Shown here piece by piece: positions 16,714-25,712 of a stretch of 64,000 nt of DNA. Under the pieces are notes generated by a model. It saw only the letters and a program-made list of their open reading frames with translations, was not told the origin of the DNA and searched no databases. Position numbers and translations under genes: made by a program. Position 1 is the stretch's first letter, and the number at the start of each line of letters is the position of its first letter. This stretch comes from Methanosaeta sp. PtaU1.Bin112 (GTDB taxonomy: Archaea > Halobacteriota > Methanosarcinia > Methanotrichales > Methanotrichaceae): positions 1-64,000 of the forward strand of contig MVRL01000087.1 of NCBI GenBank assembly GCA_002067705.1, written 5' to 3'.

Positions 16714-18042
16714 ATGAAGTTGATTGCTCTCATAGTATGCTTTACCCTATCCGTCTGCCTGATGCCTTCTGTGGTTGCAGCCGAAGAGATGGCGTCAGAT
16801 CAGACGTATGTGCCGCCGGTTGCCAGTGAAACCGACCGGATGGATCTTCTTGCCTTTTTGGAAGACGCCCGAAATTTTGCATTGAGTAATGGAACTGAGG
16901 ATGCGCTCAAGGCCTTTAACGATCCGAATGGTGAGTTTGTCAAGGGCGAGAGGTATATCTTCGCCTATGATTTCAAGGGGACGCTTCTGGCTCATCCCTA
17001 TCTGCACAAGCTGATCGGCAGAAATAACCTCGATCTGGCGGATCCAAACGGAGTGCATTACGTAAAGAATCTGATGGAAATAGCAAAGACAGGCCAGGGC
17101 TTTGCTTTAAATGTCTATCCCAATCCCAATAAATCAAACCAGACTCAGCTCAAGCTCCTCTATGTAGTCAAGATTGATGACAACCTGTGGATAGGCTCCG
17201 GCATTTACCTGCCCGGACAGGCTCCCCTCTTCAGCTTTGAGGACCAGCGTGCTTTGAGGGAGTTTGTAGATGAGGCAAAAGACTATGCGCAGCAGAACGG
17301 CAAGGAAAAGGCGCTCCAGCTCTTCAATGATCCGTCAGGCCAATTCATCAAGGAAGATCTGTACATATTTGCCTATGACTATTCTGGCAATGTTCTGAGT
17401 CTGCCATTCCAGCCTGAGCTGTTGGGCAAGAATCGGCTGGATGCCAGGGATGCCAATGCAGTTGCCTTTGTCAGGGACAATCTCCAGCTTGCGGCCGCCG
17501 GAGGAGGACAGACCTATTACCTCTATCCCAATCCTGACAAAGATATGAGAGAGGAATTGAAGCTGAGCTATACTGCCAAGGTGGACGATAGCTGGTGGCT
17601 GGGATCGGGGATTTTCAGCAGCTCATCTTCATCCCATAATGCTTCTGCCATGAAGCCGACCAGCAGAGAAGAGCTGAAGACCTTTGTGGATGAGGCCTAC
17701 AGCTATGCTCTGGTGACGAGCAGAGAAAAGGCACTCAGCGATTTCATGGATCAGAGCGGCAGCTGGGTGAGAGGCGACGTCTACATCTTCGCCCAGGATT
17801 TCAATGGAACATCTCTCTGCCTGCCTTACCTGCCCGATGCGGTCGGAACCAACCGGCTGGACCTTCAAAACGACCAGGGCGTTTACATCAACCAGGAGAT
17901 GCGGGCCATAGCTATGAACGGCAGCGGCTATTACGAGTACACCTGGACCAATCCGATCACCAATCAGAGCGAGCCCAAAGTGAGCTATGTTACCAGAGTA
18001 GATGATAGCTGGTGGCTGGGAGCGGGTATCTATAAGACCTGA
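16714..18042 (+). CDS. secreted protein with three tandem Cache domains
   Basis: About 442 residues from ATG 16714; earlier starts would spoil the signal peptide. After the signal peptide (LIALIVCFTLSVCLMPSVVA) come three repeats of about 130 residues, each with F-V/L-x-D/E-A-x-x-Y/F-A, an F-N-D-P-x-G-x-F-type stretch, Y-I-F-A-Y-D, N-R/N-L-D, and ending D-S-W-W-L-G-x-G-I-F/Y. This is the single-Cache (sCache_2-like) pattern used in extracellular ligand sensing by chemoreceptors and kinases. Here there is no membrane anchor or cytoplasmic output domain, so the protein is probably a soluble or surface-held ligand-binding protein. The ligand is unknown, possibly a small carboxylate. Confidence 0.8.
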   Translation: MKLIALIVCFTLSVCLMPSVVAAEEMASDQTYVPPVASETDRMDLLAFLEDARNFALSNGTEDALKAFNDPNGEFVKGERYIFAYDFKGTLLAHPYLHKLIGRNNLDLADPNGVHYVKNLMEIAKTGQGFALNVYPNPNKSNQTQLKLLYVVKIDDNLWIGSGIYLPGQAPLFSFEDQRALREFVDEAKDYAQQNGKEKALQLFNDPSGQFIKEDLYIFAYDYSGNVLSLPFQPELLGKNRLDARDANAVAFVRDNLQLAAAGGGQTYYLYPNPDKDMREELKLSYTAKVDDSWWLGSGIFSSSSSSHNASAMKPTSREELKTFVDEAYSYALVTSREKALSDFMDQSGSWVRGDVYIFAQDFNGTSLCLPYLPDAVGTNRLDLQNDQGVYINQEMRAIAMNGSGYYEYTWTNPITNQSEPKVSYVTRVDDSWWLGAGIYKT

Positions 18043-18071
18043 AAAATGTTGAATTTTTTTATTTTTTCCAC

Positions 18072-19943
18072 TCACCGCACCTTATCCCAGGCGCGCAGCA
18101 CCTCAGCTACCGACCAGGCCTGAGAGATGCATCCTCCCGGACGGTGGGGGCAGTCTCCGTCAAAGACCTCAGGGATGGTGCCAATCCCGCCGGATTGCAT
18201 CTCTATGAGTGGCCGGAGAAGCTCCCTGGCCTGAGCGAGAGCCGCCTGGGATCTGCCTTGTACAATGAGCAGAGCATCAATGTAGGGCCCCATGAGCCAG
18301 GGCCAGACGGTTCCCTGGTGATAGCTGCCATCCCGGTGGCGCATGTCGCCCTCATATCTACCGATATAGCGGGGATCGCGAGGGGAGAGGGTCCTCAGAC
18401 CGAAAGGCGTGAGCAGTTCCCTGGTAACGACATCAAAAATGCTCATTTTCATGACATCCGGAAGCAGATCCGCGATTCCTGCGGCAATGATCTGGTTGGG
18501 GCGAATGGAGGCGTCCTCGTGATCAATCACATCAAAGAGGCAACCGGTTTCACTATTCCAGTATTTCAGATAGCTCTTTTTAACCTCTTCTGCAAGGCTG
18601 GCAAATTCGATATCCTGGGATCGGCCCAAAGCATCGGTCAGCTTCTGCATATCTCTCAAAGCCGAATACCAGAGGGCATTTATCTCACAGCATTTTCCCG
18701 AGCGGGGCGATACCGGTTGGCCATCCAGTCGCGCGTCCATCCAGGTCAAGGCCGGTCCGGATGCGATGAGGCCGTCCTCCTGGCAGGCAAAGTCCCCTCC
18801 AGAAATCCCTTCCGGCCGGGAATAGCGAGTGAATACCTCCACCAATCTGGGCCAGATCTCCCTCACAAACTCCAGGTCTTTGGAATAAGCAAAATATCTG
18901 CCCAACGCTCGGACAAACCACAGGGATGCATCTACCGTATTATAGGATCCCGCTCCCAGATCGTTGGGTAGAACCCCCTCTTTCATGGCAGCGGCGAAGG
19001 ATCTCAGGACATGCTTCGCATCCTCAAAGCGCCCTGTGCATAGCAATAGTCCGGGCAGTGAGATCATGGCGTCTCTGCCCCAGTCATCAAACCAGTGGTA
19101 TCCGGCGATGAGGCTCTTGCCTTCTCCCCTTTTTGCCAGGAATGTGTCTGCGGCGGCTGCCAGATCAGGAACGGGGGCAATGAGCCCTTTCAGGCGTTCC
19201 TTCTCTTTCTCCTGCTCTGCTCGCCAGTCAGGCATGGCGTTTCTCCAGGTGGAGGCGGCTATGGCAAAACAGGAATCTCCTGACAGCTTGATCTCGAAGC
19301 TGCCCGGACAGAGGAGGTCCTCCTTGCTGGCCAGGCCCCGCAGTCGCTCCGCCTCGTACTCGAAGTTGTAATAAATCGTATCCTGTGGAGCATAATTAGG
19401 CCCATCCGAGAGGATGTTGAGGCGGATCTCCGGACGGATTTTCGATCGAATGGCAGTACCCTTAAAAAGAGGCTCCTGCATCATGCCAGGCAAGGAGCAA
19501 GCGGCATGAAAGCTCCTGCTGTGCACCAGCGGAAGAATGCGCATCATTCCCTTGCCATTTTTTATTCTGTAGTTGATGATGACGGTATTCTCGCCGCGAA
19601 TCATGAATACCGTCTTCTCAATGAGGCAGCTTTCGATCTTATAGCAGAATCGTGGAAATGGATCACAGCGGAATTCCTGCAGATATTTGAATCCCTGGGG
19701 ATGGATCACACCGGGATACTGGTGATTGGCCAGCTGGACGCCTTCCAGCTCCTCATCCAGAGAGCTGAGCAAGAGCCAGCGGTCGACGGGAGGCTTCAGC
19801 GCCGCCACCAGAAGGCCGTGATAGGCCCGGGTGTTGCTGCCTACGGCGGTGGCGGAGGCATATCCGCCCAGGCCATTGGCCAGCAGCCACTCGCGGCCTG
19901 AGCCGTCTTCGTATCCCTGAGGACGGAAGGAAAAGCCAGCCAT
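18072..19943 (-). CDS. amylo-alpha-1,6-glucosidase / glycogen debranching enzyme, archaeal type
   Basis: A 623-residue protein with an N-terminal GDE_N domain (EWLLANGLGGYASATAVG, TRAYHGLLVA) and a C-terminal six-hairpin GDE_C glucosidase domain (YHWFDDWGRDAMISLPGLLL, NTVDASLWFVRALG, HQGTVWPWLMGPYIDAL). It would hydrolyse alpha-1,6 branch points in stored glycogen. The start ATG shares one base with the stop codon of the upstream GH57 amylase, so the two are co-translated as a storage-polysaccharide degradation unit. Confidence 0.92.
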   Translation of the reverse strand: MAGFSFRPQGYEDGSGREWLLANGLGGYASATAVGSNTRAYHGLLVAALKPPVDRWLLLSSLDEELEGVQLANHQYPGVIHPQGFKYLQEFRCDPFPRFCYKIESCLIEKTVFMIRGENTVIINYRIKNGKGMMRILPLVHSRSFHAACSLPGMMQEPLFKGTAIRSKIRPEIRLNILSDGPNYAPQDTIYYNFEYEAERLRGLASKEDLLCPGSFEIKLSGDSCFAIAASTWRNAMPDWRAEQEKEKERLKGLIAPVPDLAAAADTFLAKRGEGKSLIAGYHWFDDWGRDAMISLPGLLLCTGRFEDAKHVLRSFAAAMKEGVLPNDLGAGSYNTVDASLWFVRALGRYFAYSKDLEFVREIWPRLVEVFTRYSRPEGISGGDFACQEDGLIASGPALTWMDARLDGQPVSPRSGKCCEINALWYSALRDMQKLTDALGRSQDIEFASLAEEVKKSYLKYWNSETGCLFDVIDHEDASIRPNQIIAAGIADLLPDVMKMSIFDVVTRELLTPFGLRTLSPRDPRYIGRYEGDMRHRDGSYHQGTVWPWLMGPYIDALLIVQGRSQAALAQARELLRPLIEMQSGGIGTIPEVFDGDCPHRPGGCISQAWSVAEVLRAWDKVR

Positions 19944-21418
19944 TATTTATCCTCCGAGAGAGCGGCATCGACCGCTGCAATCAGGCTCTTTCGCAGTCTT
20001 TCTCCCTTAAGGCTCTCCAATTTCGCGAGCTGCTCTGCGAGAGGGGCATCTGCAAGGCTGGTCTCTGCCCAGAGGGCCAGATCCCCCTGCCTGCTGTGGT
20101 ACTCTAGCGATTCAAGCGAGACCGTTTTTAGGATGTTTTTCAGGCCGGCCAGGCTCCAGGCAACCTCTCCCGTATACTGATCCTTGCCGGTGGCAAATCG
20201 GAATGGAGAATCCGCCAGATGGACCCTTTTCTTAAGACGGTAGTGCAGATCGCAGAGAACGCTGAAGTAGGTTACTGAAGCATCAAAAGGAAGGCCGTAG
20301 GGGCTGAAGTAGCTGTGCACCTCTCCCGGGCCTCCGCCGTGGGTGAAGATGTAGTAGAGATGATCGGATAAGAGAAGGGTCCTCCAGACCTTGATGAGAT
20401 CTCCGTCTCCGCTCTCTTTGACCGGGGCCTCCAGTCTCTTCTGGTAGATGAAGCCGGCCTGCTGCAGAGCGTTTCCCAGCCAACAGCTGGTATCCCTCTC
20501 CAGATCTGCCCAGGAGACATAGCTCTGCACCGATAGCTCCTTTTCCGGAGGAATGGCGGCTGCAATCTCAGCCGGGGTGGCAAAACTGAGGTTATCATGC
20601 CTCAGGATCTCATCAGGCAGGTGGCGCAGGAACTCGAAGATGCCCGTCTCCACCCAATGATGCTCGCCAAAGGTCTCATAATCGCAGAATATGTTTATGC
20701 ACTTTCCTGGGGTTGCAGAGAGCCAGGATGCATATTTGTCGGCAGTGAGTGGATACTCTTCCCAGCCCCGCGATGAGAAGCGAAATCCGATGTCATCGGT
20801 GAGCTTGTAGTTTCTCAGGAGCAATGCTACTTCCGTCTTCGGCGGCCGGTAGACGTAGTTGGGATCAGCCATAATCCCCTCGGTGAATACTGATTTGTAT
20901 CCCATTTGCCCGGCCATTGCCGCGATCTGGTCATTGTAGATCAGCTCGGTATTCTCAAAAGTAGTGGGGCGCAGCCCAAATATATCCCAGATAAGCTCCC
21001 TGTGCATCTTGACCTGCTCGAAGAACTCGCTCTTGTCCTCGTATAGGCTGGCCAGAGAGTGATAATAGGTCTGCTCCATCACCTCTACCCCTCCGGTCTC
21101 CACCAGCTTGACAAAGGAATCCAGAACCTCGGGACGATAGGCTTGACACTGCTCCAGAAATACCCCTGAGAAGCTGTAGGCGACCTTAAAGGGCCGGTCT
21201 GCTCCCTCATGCTTTCTAATGCTATCGAAAATCACCTTGTTGGCAGGAATATAGCATTTGTCGGATACGCGCCCAAAGATCCTCCGATTCTCGGAATCAT
21301 CGAAGTAGAAATCATGCAGATCCGGCACGCCTTCCTTCAGGGGTGAGCCGTCCCAGAAGAAATTTTTCTTGAGACGGAGGGGCTGGTGGACCTCAAAGCA
21401 GAGGGATATCAGAGTCAT
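19943..21418 (-). CDS. glycoside hydrolase family 57 alpha-amylase-like enzyme
   Basis: About 491 residues from ATG 21418, chosen because homology begins with the GH57 opening strand (LCFEVHQPLRL) right after it; an upstream frame to 21541 is probably untranslated leader. GH57 landmarks are HEGADRPFKVAYSFSG, TFENTELIYND with the catalytic Glu nucleophile, and NIFCDYETFGEHHW with the acid-base Asp. The enzyme would cleave or rearrange alpha-1,4-glucans inside the cell. It is coupled to the debranching enzyme. Its promoter appears to share a TATA region with the divergent gene at 21542. Confidence 0.9.
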   Translation of the reverse strand: MTLISLCFEVHQPLRLKKNFFWDGSPLKEGVPDLHDFYFDDSENRRIFGRVSDKCYIPANKVIFDSIRKHEGADRPFKVAYSFSGVFLEQCQAYRPEVLDSFVKLVETGGVEVMEQTYYHSLASLYEDKSEFFEQVKMHRELIWDIFGLRPTTFENTELIYNDQIAAMAGQMGYKSVFTEGIMADPNYVYRPPKTEVALLLRNYKLTDDIGFRFSSRGWEEYPLTADKYASWLSATPGKCINIFCDYETFGEHHWVETGIFEFLRHLPDEILRHDNLSFATPAEIAAAIPPEKELSVQSYVSWADLERDTSCWLGNALQQAGFIYQKRLEAPVKESGDGDLIKVWRTLLLSDHLYYIFTHGGGPGEVHSYFSPYGLPFDASVTYFSVLCDLHYRLKKRVHLADSPFRFATGKDQYTGEVAWSLAGLKNILKTVSLESLEYHSRQGDLALWAETSLADAPLAEQLAKLESLKGERLRKSLIAAVDAALSEDK

Positions 21419-21488
21419 CACTGTTATTCCGGCTGCAAAATATTTACATCCTTCGCGCGACCTATCCATTGCATTGAGCTGGGCAAAA

Positions 21489-21498
21489 GATATAAATA
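21489..21498. promoter_or_regulatory. shared AT box, possible back-to-back promoters
   Basis: GATATAAATAATC on the plus strand reads as GATTATTTATATC on the minus strand, so the same bases can act as TATA boxes for both the plus-strand gene at 21542 and the minus-strand GH57 gene at 21418, with acceptable spacing on each side. Confidence 0.5.
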
Positions 21499-21541
21499 AT
21501 CTGACTGAATTGCAGAGGGTTTCAGTGGGGGTTTCTGGCAC

Positions 21542-21820
21542 ATGTTATTTGGAATGACGATGATTAAGGTTAGTGGCGGTCAGGAACGATCGGTTTATAA
21601 TCACCTTCAAAGAAGTCCCGAAGTTACTAATATCTATCGTCTCTTCGGCGAGTATAGCCTCTTTCTGGTCATGCAGGCGGAAGAGAGAAATAGCCTCACT
21701 CGGATGCTCAGCGATCTGGGATCTCGGGAGAATGTCATCAAGACCGGGCCGGTCCTTCTCACTGCTGATGAGGGCCGTCCGGATCGCTCCAGGAAAGATT
21801 TTGCCGCCACATGGGCCTAG
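21542..21820 (+). CDS. stand-alone AsnC/Lrp ligand-binding (RAM) domain protein
   Basis: A 92-residue protein consisting of one RAM domain: MIKVSGGQERSVYNHL is strand 1 and helix 1, EVTNIYRLFGEYSLFLVMQA carries the conserved G-E-Y-x-L, and VIKTGPVLLTADEG is the last strand. No HTH is attached. Stand-alone RAM proteins form oligomers that bind amino acids or modulate partner Lrp regulators. In-frame ATGs at 21554 and 21560 are alternative starts. It is divergent from the glycogen-degrading pair, and may sense a metabolite relevant to it, which is inference. Confidence 0.7.
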   Translation: MLFGMTMIKVSGGQERSVYNHLQRSPEVTNIYRLFGEYSLFLVMQAEERNSLTRMLSDLGSRENVIKTGPVLLTADEGRPDRSRKDFAATWA

Positions 21821-21831
21821 ATATTCGATCT

Positions 21832-22266
21832 TTATCTTCTGCTTTTTTCCGAACAGCTGGGCTCGATGAGCGGCGCAAACTTGGTGCCGTAGTAGATTAT
21901 GCCCTTGTCGCCTTCCTTTCCCAGGATGCGAAATACGGCCTTTACGCGCATGCCGATCTTCACGTTAGCAGAGCTGGAGACGATCTGGCCGGTGATCTTG
22001 GGGCCCTCGTCAAGCTGAATGATGGCCAGATTGTAGGGTGTCAGCCTCTCAAAGTCCTCGGTGGCGTTATAAATGGTAGTATTGGTGATAACCGTACCCG
22101 TCCCCTTGAAGGTGTAATCCTCCATATGCGCCCCGCGACGGCAATTGGGACAGAGATTTCTGGGGGGGAAGAAGTATTCGTTGCAGCAGGTGCAGTGGGT
22201 GCCGGAAAGGTTGTACCTTTGTGGTATGCTTCTCCAGAATCTGGGCGCTTGATTGGTCATATTCAC
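21832..22266 (-). CDS. DUF35 Zn-ribbon/OB-fold scaffold protein
   Basis: 144 residues with a rubredoxin-like zinc ribbon, [18 protein letters not shown] (about 26-43), and an OB-fold ([33 protein letters not shown]). In methanogens the DUF35 protein bridges acetoacetyl-CoA thiolase and HMG-CoA synthase in one complex that channels acetoacetyl-CoA, as established structurally for Methanothermococcus. The gene order thiolase then DUF35, with a 4-nt overlap, fits that complex exactly. Confidence 0.92.
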   Translation of the reverse strand: MNMTNQAPRFWRSIPQRYNLSGTHCTCCNEYFFPPRNLCPNCRRGAHMEDYTFKGTGTVITNTTIYNATEDFERLTPYNLAIIQLDEGPKITGQIVSSSANVKIGMRVKAVFRILGKEGDKGIIYYGTKFAPLIEPSCSEKSRR

Positions 22267-23426
22267 CTCGAAAATATGTGGACCAGGGCAGTTCCGCCTG
22301 ATCCGCCTACGTTATGGGCAAGGCCTATCTCCGCCTCATCCACCTGACGCTTGCCTGCCTTTCCGCGAAGCTGCAACACTATCTCATAAGCCTGTTTTAT
22401 TCCCGTAGCACCAACGGGATGGCCGCAAGCCTTCAGCCCTCCTGAGGTGTTGATAGGCAGAGGCCCTCCCAGGGCCGTCGTCCCTTCTCCTATGGCTTTG
22501 CCGCCCTGGCCCTTCTCCACAAATCCCAGGTCCTCTATGGCCAATATCTCCGCAATGGTGAAGCAGTCGTGAACCTCGGCCACATCAACCGCCCGGGGCT
22601 CGATCCCGGCCTGGGCAAAGGCGGCCCGCCCGGCATGGACGGTGGCATCCAATGTGGTCAGATCGCGACGATCATGCAGGGCTAAGGTATCGCTCGCCTG
22701 GGCGCAGCCTATGATCTTAATGGGATCTTCGGAAAAACTTCTTGCCATATCCGTAGGAGCAAGAACCAGTGCTGCCGCCCCATCGGAGATGGGTGAGCAG
22801 TCCAGGATGTGAAGCGGATCGGCCACCATTGGAGACTTGAAGACATCATCGACCGTGATCTCCATGTGGTACTGCGCTATGGGATTCATGCAGGCATGAT
22901 GGTGGTTCTTCACCGCTACCTGGGCCATCTGCTCATTTGTTGTGCCGTAGCGACGCATATGCAGCTTGGCGATCATGGCGTAAAGTGCCGGGAAGGTGGC
23001 GCCGAAGAAACATTCCCATTCCCTATCTGCCGCCGAGGCCAGTGCGTCGGCAGCCGTGCCTGAGGAGACATCGGTCATCTTCTCGACTCCTGCGGCGATG
23101 ACAATATCGCTATAGCCGCTGGCCACCGCTAAAACCGCCTGGCGTAGCGCGAGGCCACCGGATGCACAGGCGGCTTCCACGCGGGTGGAAGGCAGGTGCA
23201 GGCGAGAGAGGCCAGCACAGTCGGCGATGAGCGCCCCTATGTGCTCCTGCTCGATGAATCGCCCGCCGCTCATGTTTCCCACATAAAGAGCATCGATCTG
23301 CTCGCCGGTGATCTCGGCATCCCCGATGGCCATTACACCGGCCTCAGCGATCATGTCGCGCAGAGAGACATCCCATCTCTCTCCGAATTTGGTGCAGCCT
23401 GCGCCAATTATGGATACGCTTCTCAT
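22263..23426 (-). CDS. acetyl-CoA C-acetyltransferase (archaeal thiolase)
   Basis: 387 residues of the archaeal thiolase class that condenses two acetyl-CoA to acetoacetyl-CoA, the first step of the mevalonate pathway. The nucleophilic Cys lies in [14 protein letters not shown] (about 85). [17 protein letters not shown] (about 334-350) holds the catalytic His, and [14 protein letters not shown] closes the protein. The gene overlaps HMG-CoA synthase by 4 nt upstream and DUF35 by 4 nt downstream, so the three partners are made together. Confidence 0.93.
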   Translation of the reverse strand: MRSVSIIGAGCTKFGERWDVSLRDMIAEAGVMAIGDAEITGEQIDALYVGNMSGGRFIEQEHIGALIADCAGLSRLHLPSTRVEAACASGGLALRQAVLAVASGYSDIVIAAGVEKMTDVSSGTAADALASAADREWECFFGATFPALYAMIAKLHMRRYGTTNEQMAQVAVKNHHHACMNPIAQYHMEITVDDVFKSPMVADPLHILDCSPISDGAAALVLAPTDMARSFSEDPIKIIGCAQASDTLALHDRRDLTTLDATVHAGRAAFAQAGIEPRAVDVAEVHDCFTIAEILAIEDLGFVEKGQGGKAIGEGTTALGGPLPINTSGGLKACGHPVGATGIKQAYEIVLQLRGKAGKRQVDEAEIGLAHNVGGSGGTALVHIFSR

Positions 23427-24460
23427 ATTCTCAGCTTGCCCTTATGCTTGGCATACATGGCATAATCAATATACTCTGCATCGCCGATGCAGTCACGAAC
23501 GCTCAAAGCGCCGCAGCGGATGCTATCGATCTCGTCTTTTACACTTATGCTGAAGGCATCGCTTCCCGCTCCTGAGCCGAAGCTGGTTACAAAGATGCGC
23601 TCACCAGGCTTGGCGATATCCAAAGTGGCAGCAAGGCCGATGAGACAGGACGCTGAGTACGTGTTTCCAATGAGGGGCACAATCAATCCTGGCTCGATCT
23701 GCTTTTTGGAAAATCCCAGCATCTTGGCCACGCGCAATGGAAACTTTCCATTGGGCTGATGGAAAACGGCATAATCATAATCATCGGGCACCCTTTTCAT
23801 GCGCTCCAGAAGACCGCGAGCGGCGCCCGCCACGTGCTTGAAGTAAGCCGGCTCACCCGTGAATCTTCCGCCGTGTTCGGGATAAGGCATGCCCTCCCGT
23901 CTCCAGAAATCAGGGGTATCTGATGTGAAGGAATAGGTGCCTTCGATCTCGGCGGCCACATCCCGGCTGCCTATAACATAGGCTGCGCCGCCGGCTGCAG
24001 CCGTGTATTCCAGCATGTCGCCGGGTGCTCCCTGGCTCACATCCGCCCCTATGGCCAGGCCGAGGTCGATCAGATTGGAGCTGACCAGACCGAGACAGGC
24101 CTGCAAGGCAGCAGTTCCCGCTTTGCAGGCAAACTCAAAATCGGCAGCTGTAAAAGATGATGAGGTGCATGCTGCCTGGCCCACGATGGTGGCGGTAGGC
24201 TTTACGGCATAAGGATGGCTCTCCGAGCCTGCATAGATCGCACCAATTCTCTTCGGATCGATCCTCGCGCGCTGCAAGGCATTTCTTGCCGCCTCCACTG
24301 CAATGGTCACTGTATCCTCATCCAGATCGGGCACGGACTTCTCAAAGACCCGGAGACCCTCCGTGATCTCCTCACCATTACCCCAAACCCGGGCGATTTC
24401 GTCCAGCCTTATGCGAAATCGCGGGATATAGACGCCATAGCTGACAATACCTGAGACCAA
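23423..24460 (-). CDS. hmgS: hydroxymethylglutaryl-CoA synthase
   Basis: 345 residues of the archaeal HMG-CoA synthase family, which adds acetyl-CoA to acetoacetyl-CoA. The catalytic Cys is in [12 protein letters not shown] (about 112), the His in [12 protein letters not shown], and [17 protein letters not shown] forms the conserved late motif. The N-terminus ([13 protein letters not shown]) is typical. It sits second in the operon, 6 nt after the HTH regulator and overlapping the thiolase by 4 nt. It feeds isoprenoid lipids together with egsA, carS and phosphomevalonate dehydratase found elsewhere in the window. Confidence 0.95.
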   Translation of the reverse strand: MVSGIVSYGVYIPRFRIRLDEIARVWGNGEEITEGLRVFEKSVPDLDEDTVTIAVEAARNALQRARIDPKRIGAIYAGSESHPYAVKPTATIVGQAACTSSSFTAADFEFACKAGTAALQACLGLVSSNLIDLGLAIGADVSQGAPGDMLEYTAAAGGAAYVIGSRDVAAEIEGTYSFTSDTPDFWRREGMPYPEHGGRFTGEPAYFKHVAGAARGLLERMKRVPDDYDYAVFHQPNGKFPLRVAKMLGFSKKQIEPGLIVPLIGNTYSASCLIGLAATLDIAKPGERIFVTSFGSGAGSDAFSISVKDEIDSIRCGALSVRDCIGDAEYIDYAMYAKHKGKLRI

Positions 24461-24466
24461 CAGATT

Positions 24467-25186
24467 TCACCCTTTGCTCAATGCGGTGGTGAGTTCGTCA
24501 ACGGAAAAATGTGTCGTTAGAAGAGGGATATTCTCGACCTGTGCAATTTTAATGGCAATAGGGTCGACCTCGGAAGGGGTTATTCCCTGCAGGACCACCG
24601 CACCGGGCTTGAGGTTGCTGACCCGCACGGCCACCATAGGCGATTTGCCAGAGTGAGCGCCGGTGAATATCAGAGCGCGGGCAGTGCTGCGTCCGTAGAT
24701 CTTCTGGAACTGGTCGGGGAGCATTTCAACAATGGCCTTCATGCTATCTATTACCGTATATCCCCATATGGTGATATCAGTGCGACCGAAGATCACCTCG
24801 GCATTGAGTCTTTCGACGATGGTCGCGAGATGGATGGGGTCCTGGTACTCGCAGACGCTGCAGATGGAGTCCAGCCCCAAAATGTCACCCCACATGTTCT
24901 CGTAAGCACGGAGAACATTGCAGCCGCGGCTTTCATCTATGCGCAGGAGAGCATCAATGATCTTGCTTACAATCATTATGCCAGGGGACTTTCTCCTGCC
25001 GCTCTCATAATCGGATATGACGGAAGGAGACATGCCCATATAATTGGATAGATCGGTCTGGGTTATGGCAAAGTTTCTGCGCCATTTCCTCAGGGTATCG
25101 CCTGGATTTTGGGAAAGGGTGATCTCTCCTGCGATCTTCTCAGCCAACAATCCTCGTGCGTTGGAGATCTCCCCACCGGAATTCAT
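24467..25186 (-). CDS. HTH transcriptional regulator (COG1709 type), candidate mevalonate-pathway regulator
   Basis: About 239 residues from ATG 25186; a TATA-like TTTATAT about 25 nt upstream predicts a leaderless mRNA starting there. The N-terminal Cro/C1-type HTH reads ITQTDLSNYMGMSPSVISDY then ESGRR (about 47-71). The C-terminal half is a conserved archaeal domain (IVERLNAEVIFGRTDITIWG, TGAHSGKSPMVAVRVSNL). It is the first gene of the operon with HMG-CoA synthase, thiolase and DUF35, only 6 nt apart, which suggests feedback control of isoprenoid synthesis. The C-terminal domain may bind a pathway metabolite. Regulatory target is inferred from position. Confidence 0.8.
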   Translation of the reverse strand: MNSGGEISNARGLLAEKIAGEITLSQNPGDTLRKWRRNFAITQTDLSNYMGMSPSVISDYESGRRKSPGIMIVSKIIDALLRIDESRGCNVLRAYENMWGDILGLDSICSVCEYQDPIHLATIVERLNAEVIFGRTDITIWGYTVIDSMKAIVEMLPDQFQKIYGRSTARALIFTGAHSGKSPMVAVRVSNLKPGAVVLQGITPSEVDPIAIKIAQVENIPLLTTHFSVDELTTALSKG

Positions 25187-25294
25187 AAAGCAATTACTGG
25201 CTAAACTAGGATATAAATCTAGCGAAAATAATACGGCATTCAACGTAGAATTTGCCGATAAAGCCATTATTCAGAGGATTACTTGAAAAAGAAG

Positions 25295-25391
25295 TGCGTC
25301 GACCGGGATTCGAACCCGGGTTGTAGGCTTGCTTCGCAGATATTAAGATCTGCCTGGAAGGCCCAAGTCATAACCACTAGACCATCGACGC
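25295..25391 (-). tRNA. tRNA-Gly (UCC) with a 25-nt canonical intron
   Basis: Acceptor GCGTCGA/TCGACGC with discriminator A, T-arm CCGGG-TTCGAAT-CCCGG, anticodon TCC. The mature tRNA is 72 nt. A 25-nt intron (25330-25354) interrupts between positions 37 and 38. It folds a bulge-helix-bulge: central helix CTTC/GAAG, 3-nt bulges CAG and CAA, and an inner 6-bp stem GCAGAT/ATCTGC, the standard substrate of archaeal tRNA endonuclease. TTTTT follows at 25286-25290 on the minus strand as terminator. CCA is not encoded. Confidence 0.96.
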
Positions 25392-25625
25392 CCGCCCCTT
25401 AGGTGGAAGAGGTTGAACTTAACTGTTTCGATTGAAAGACCTCTGCTTATCCGCTTGTCTATTGGGATATTGGGATGATACGCCAAGATGAGATGGCATC
25501 CATGTAGAAAATGGACCTGCTCCGCGAGGTGAATAATGGTGAATAAAAGACTTCCTTGCTGGCCGATTTGGCCACCAAGGAAACACAATCGTTTGCTTCG
25601 AATCATTCAGGCTAATTTTCCCCGA

Positions 25626-25712
25626 TTAAGCTCCAACGGTTAAGCCGTATCCGATTAGCAGCAAAACGGCCAGCACCAAAAGTCCAATCCAGTAATGAAA
25701 TACGCCATCCAT
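25626..25712 (-). CDS. 28-residue single-helix membrane protein
   Basis: ATG at 25712 preceded by GGGTGAT with a 4-nt spacer, a convincing ribosome site. The peptide begins MDGVFHYWIG, then has one hydrophobic helix (LLVLAVLLLIGYG) and ends LTVGA before TAA. The upstream region is AT-rich with repeated TTTTACC-like words. Below usual gene-calling limits. Family not recognised; size and single helix suggest a small subunit or regulator of a membrane complex. Confidence 0.55.
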   Translation of the reverse strand: MDGVFHYWIGLLVLAVLLLIGYGLTVGA

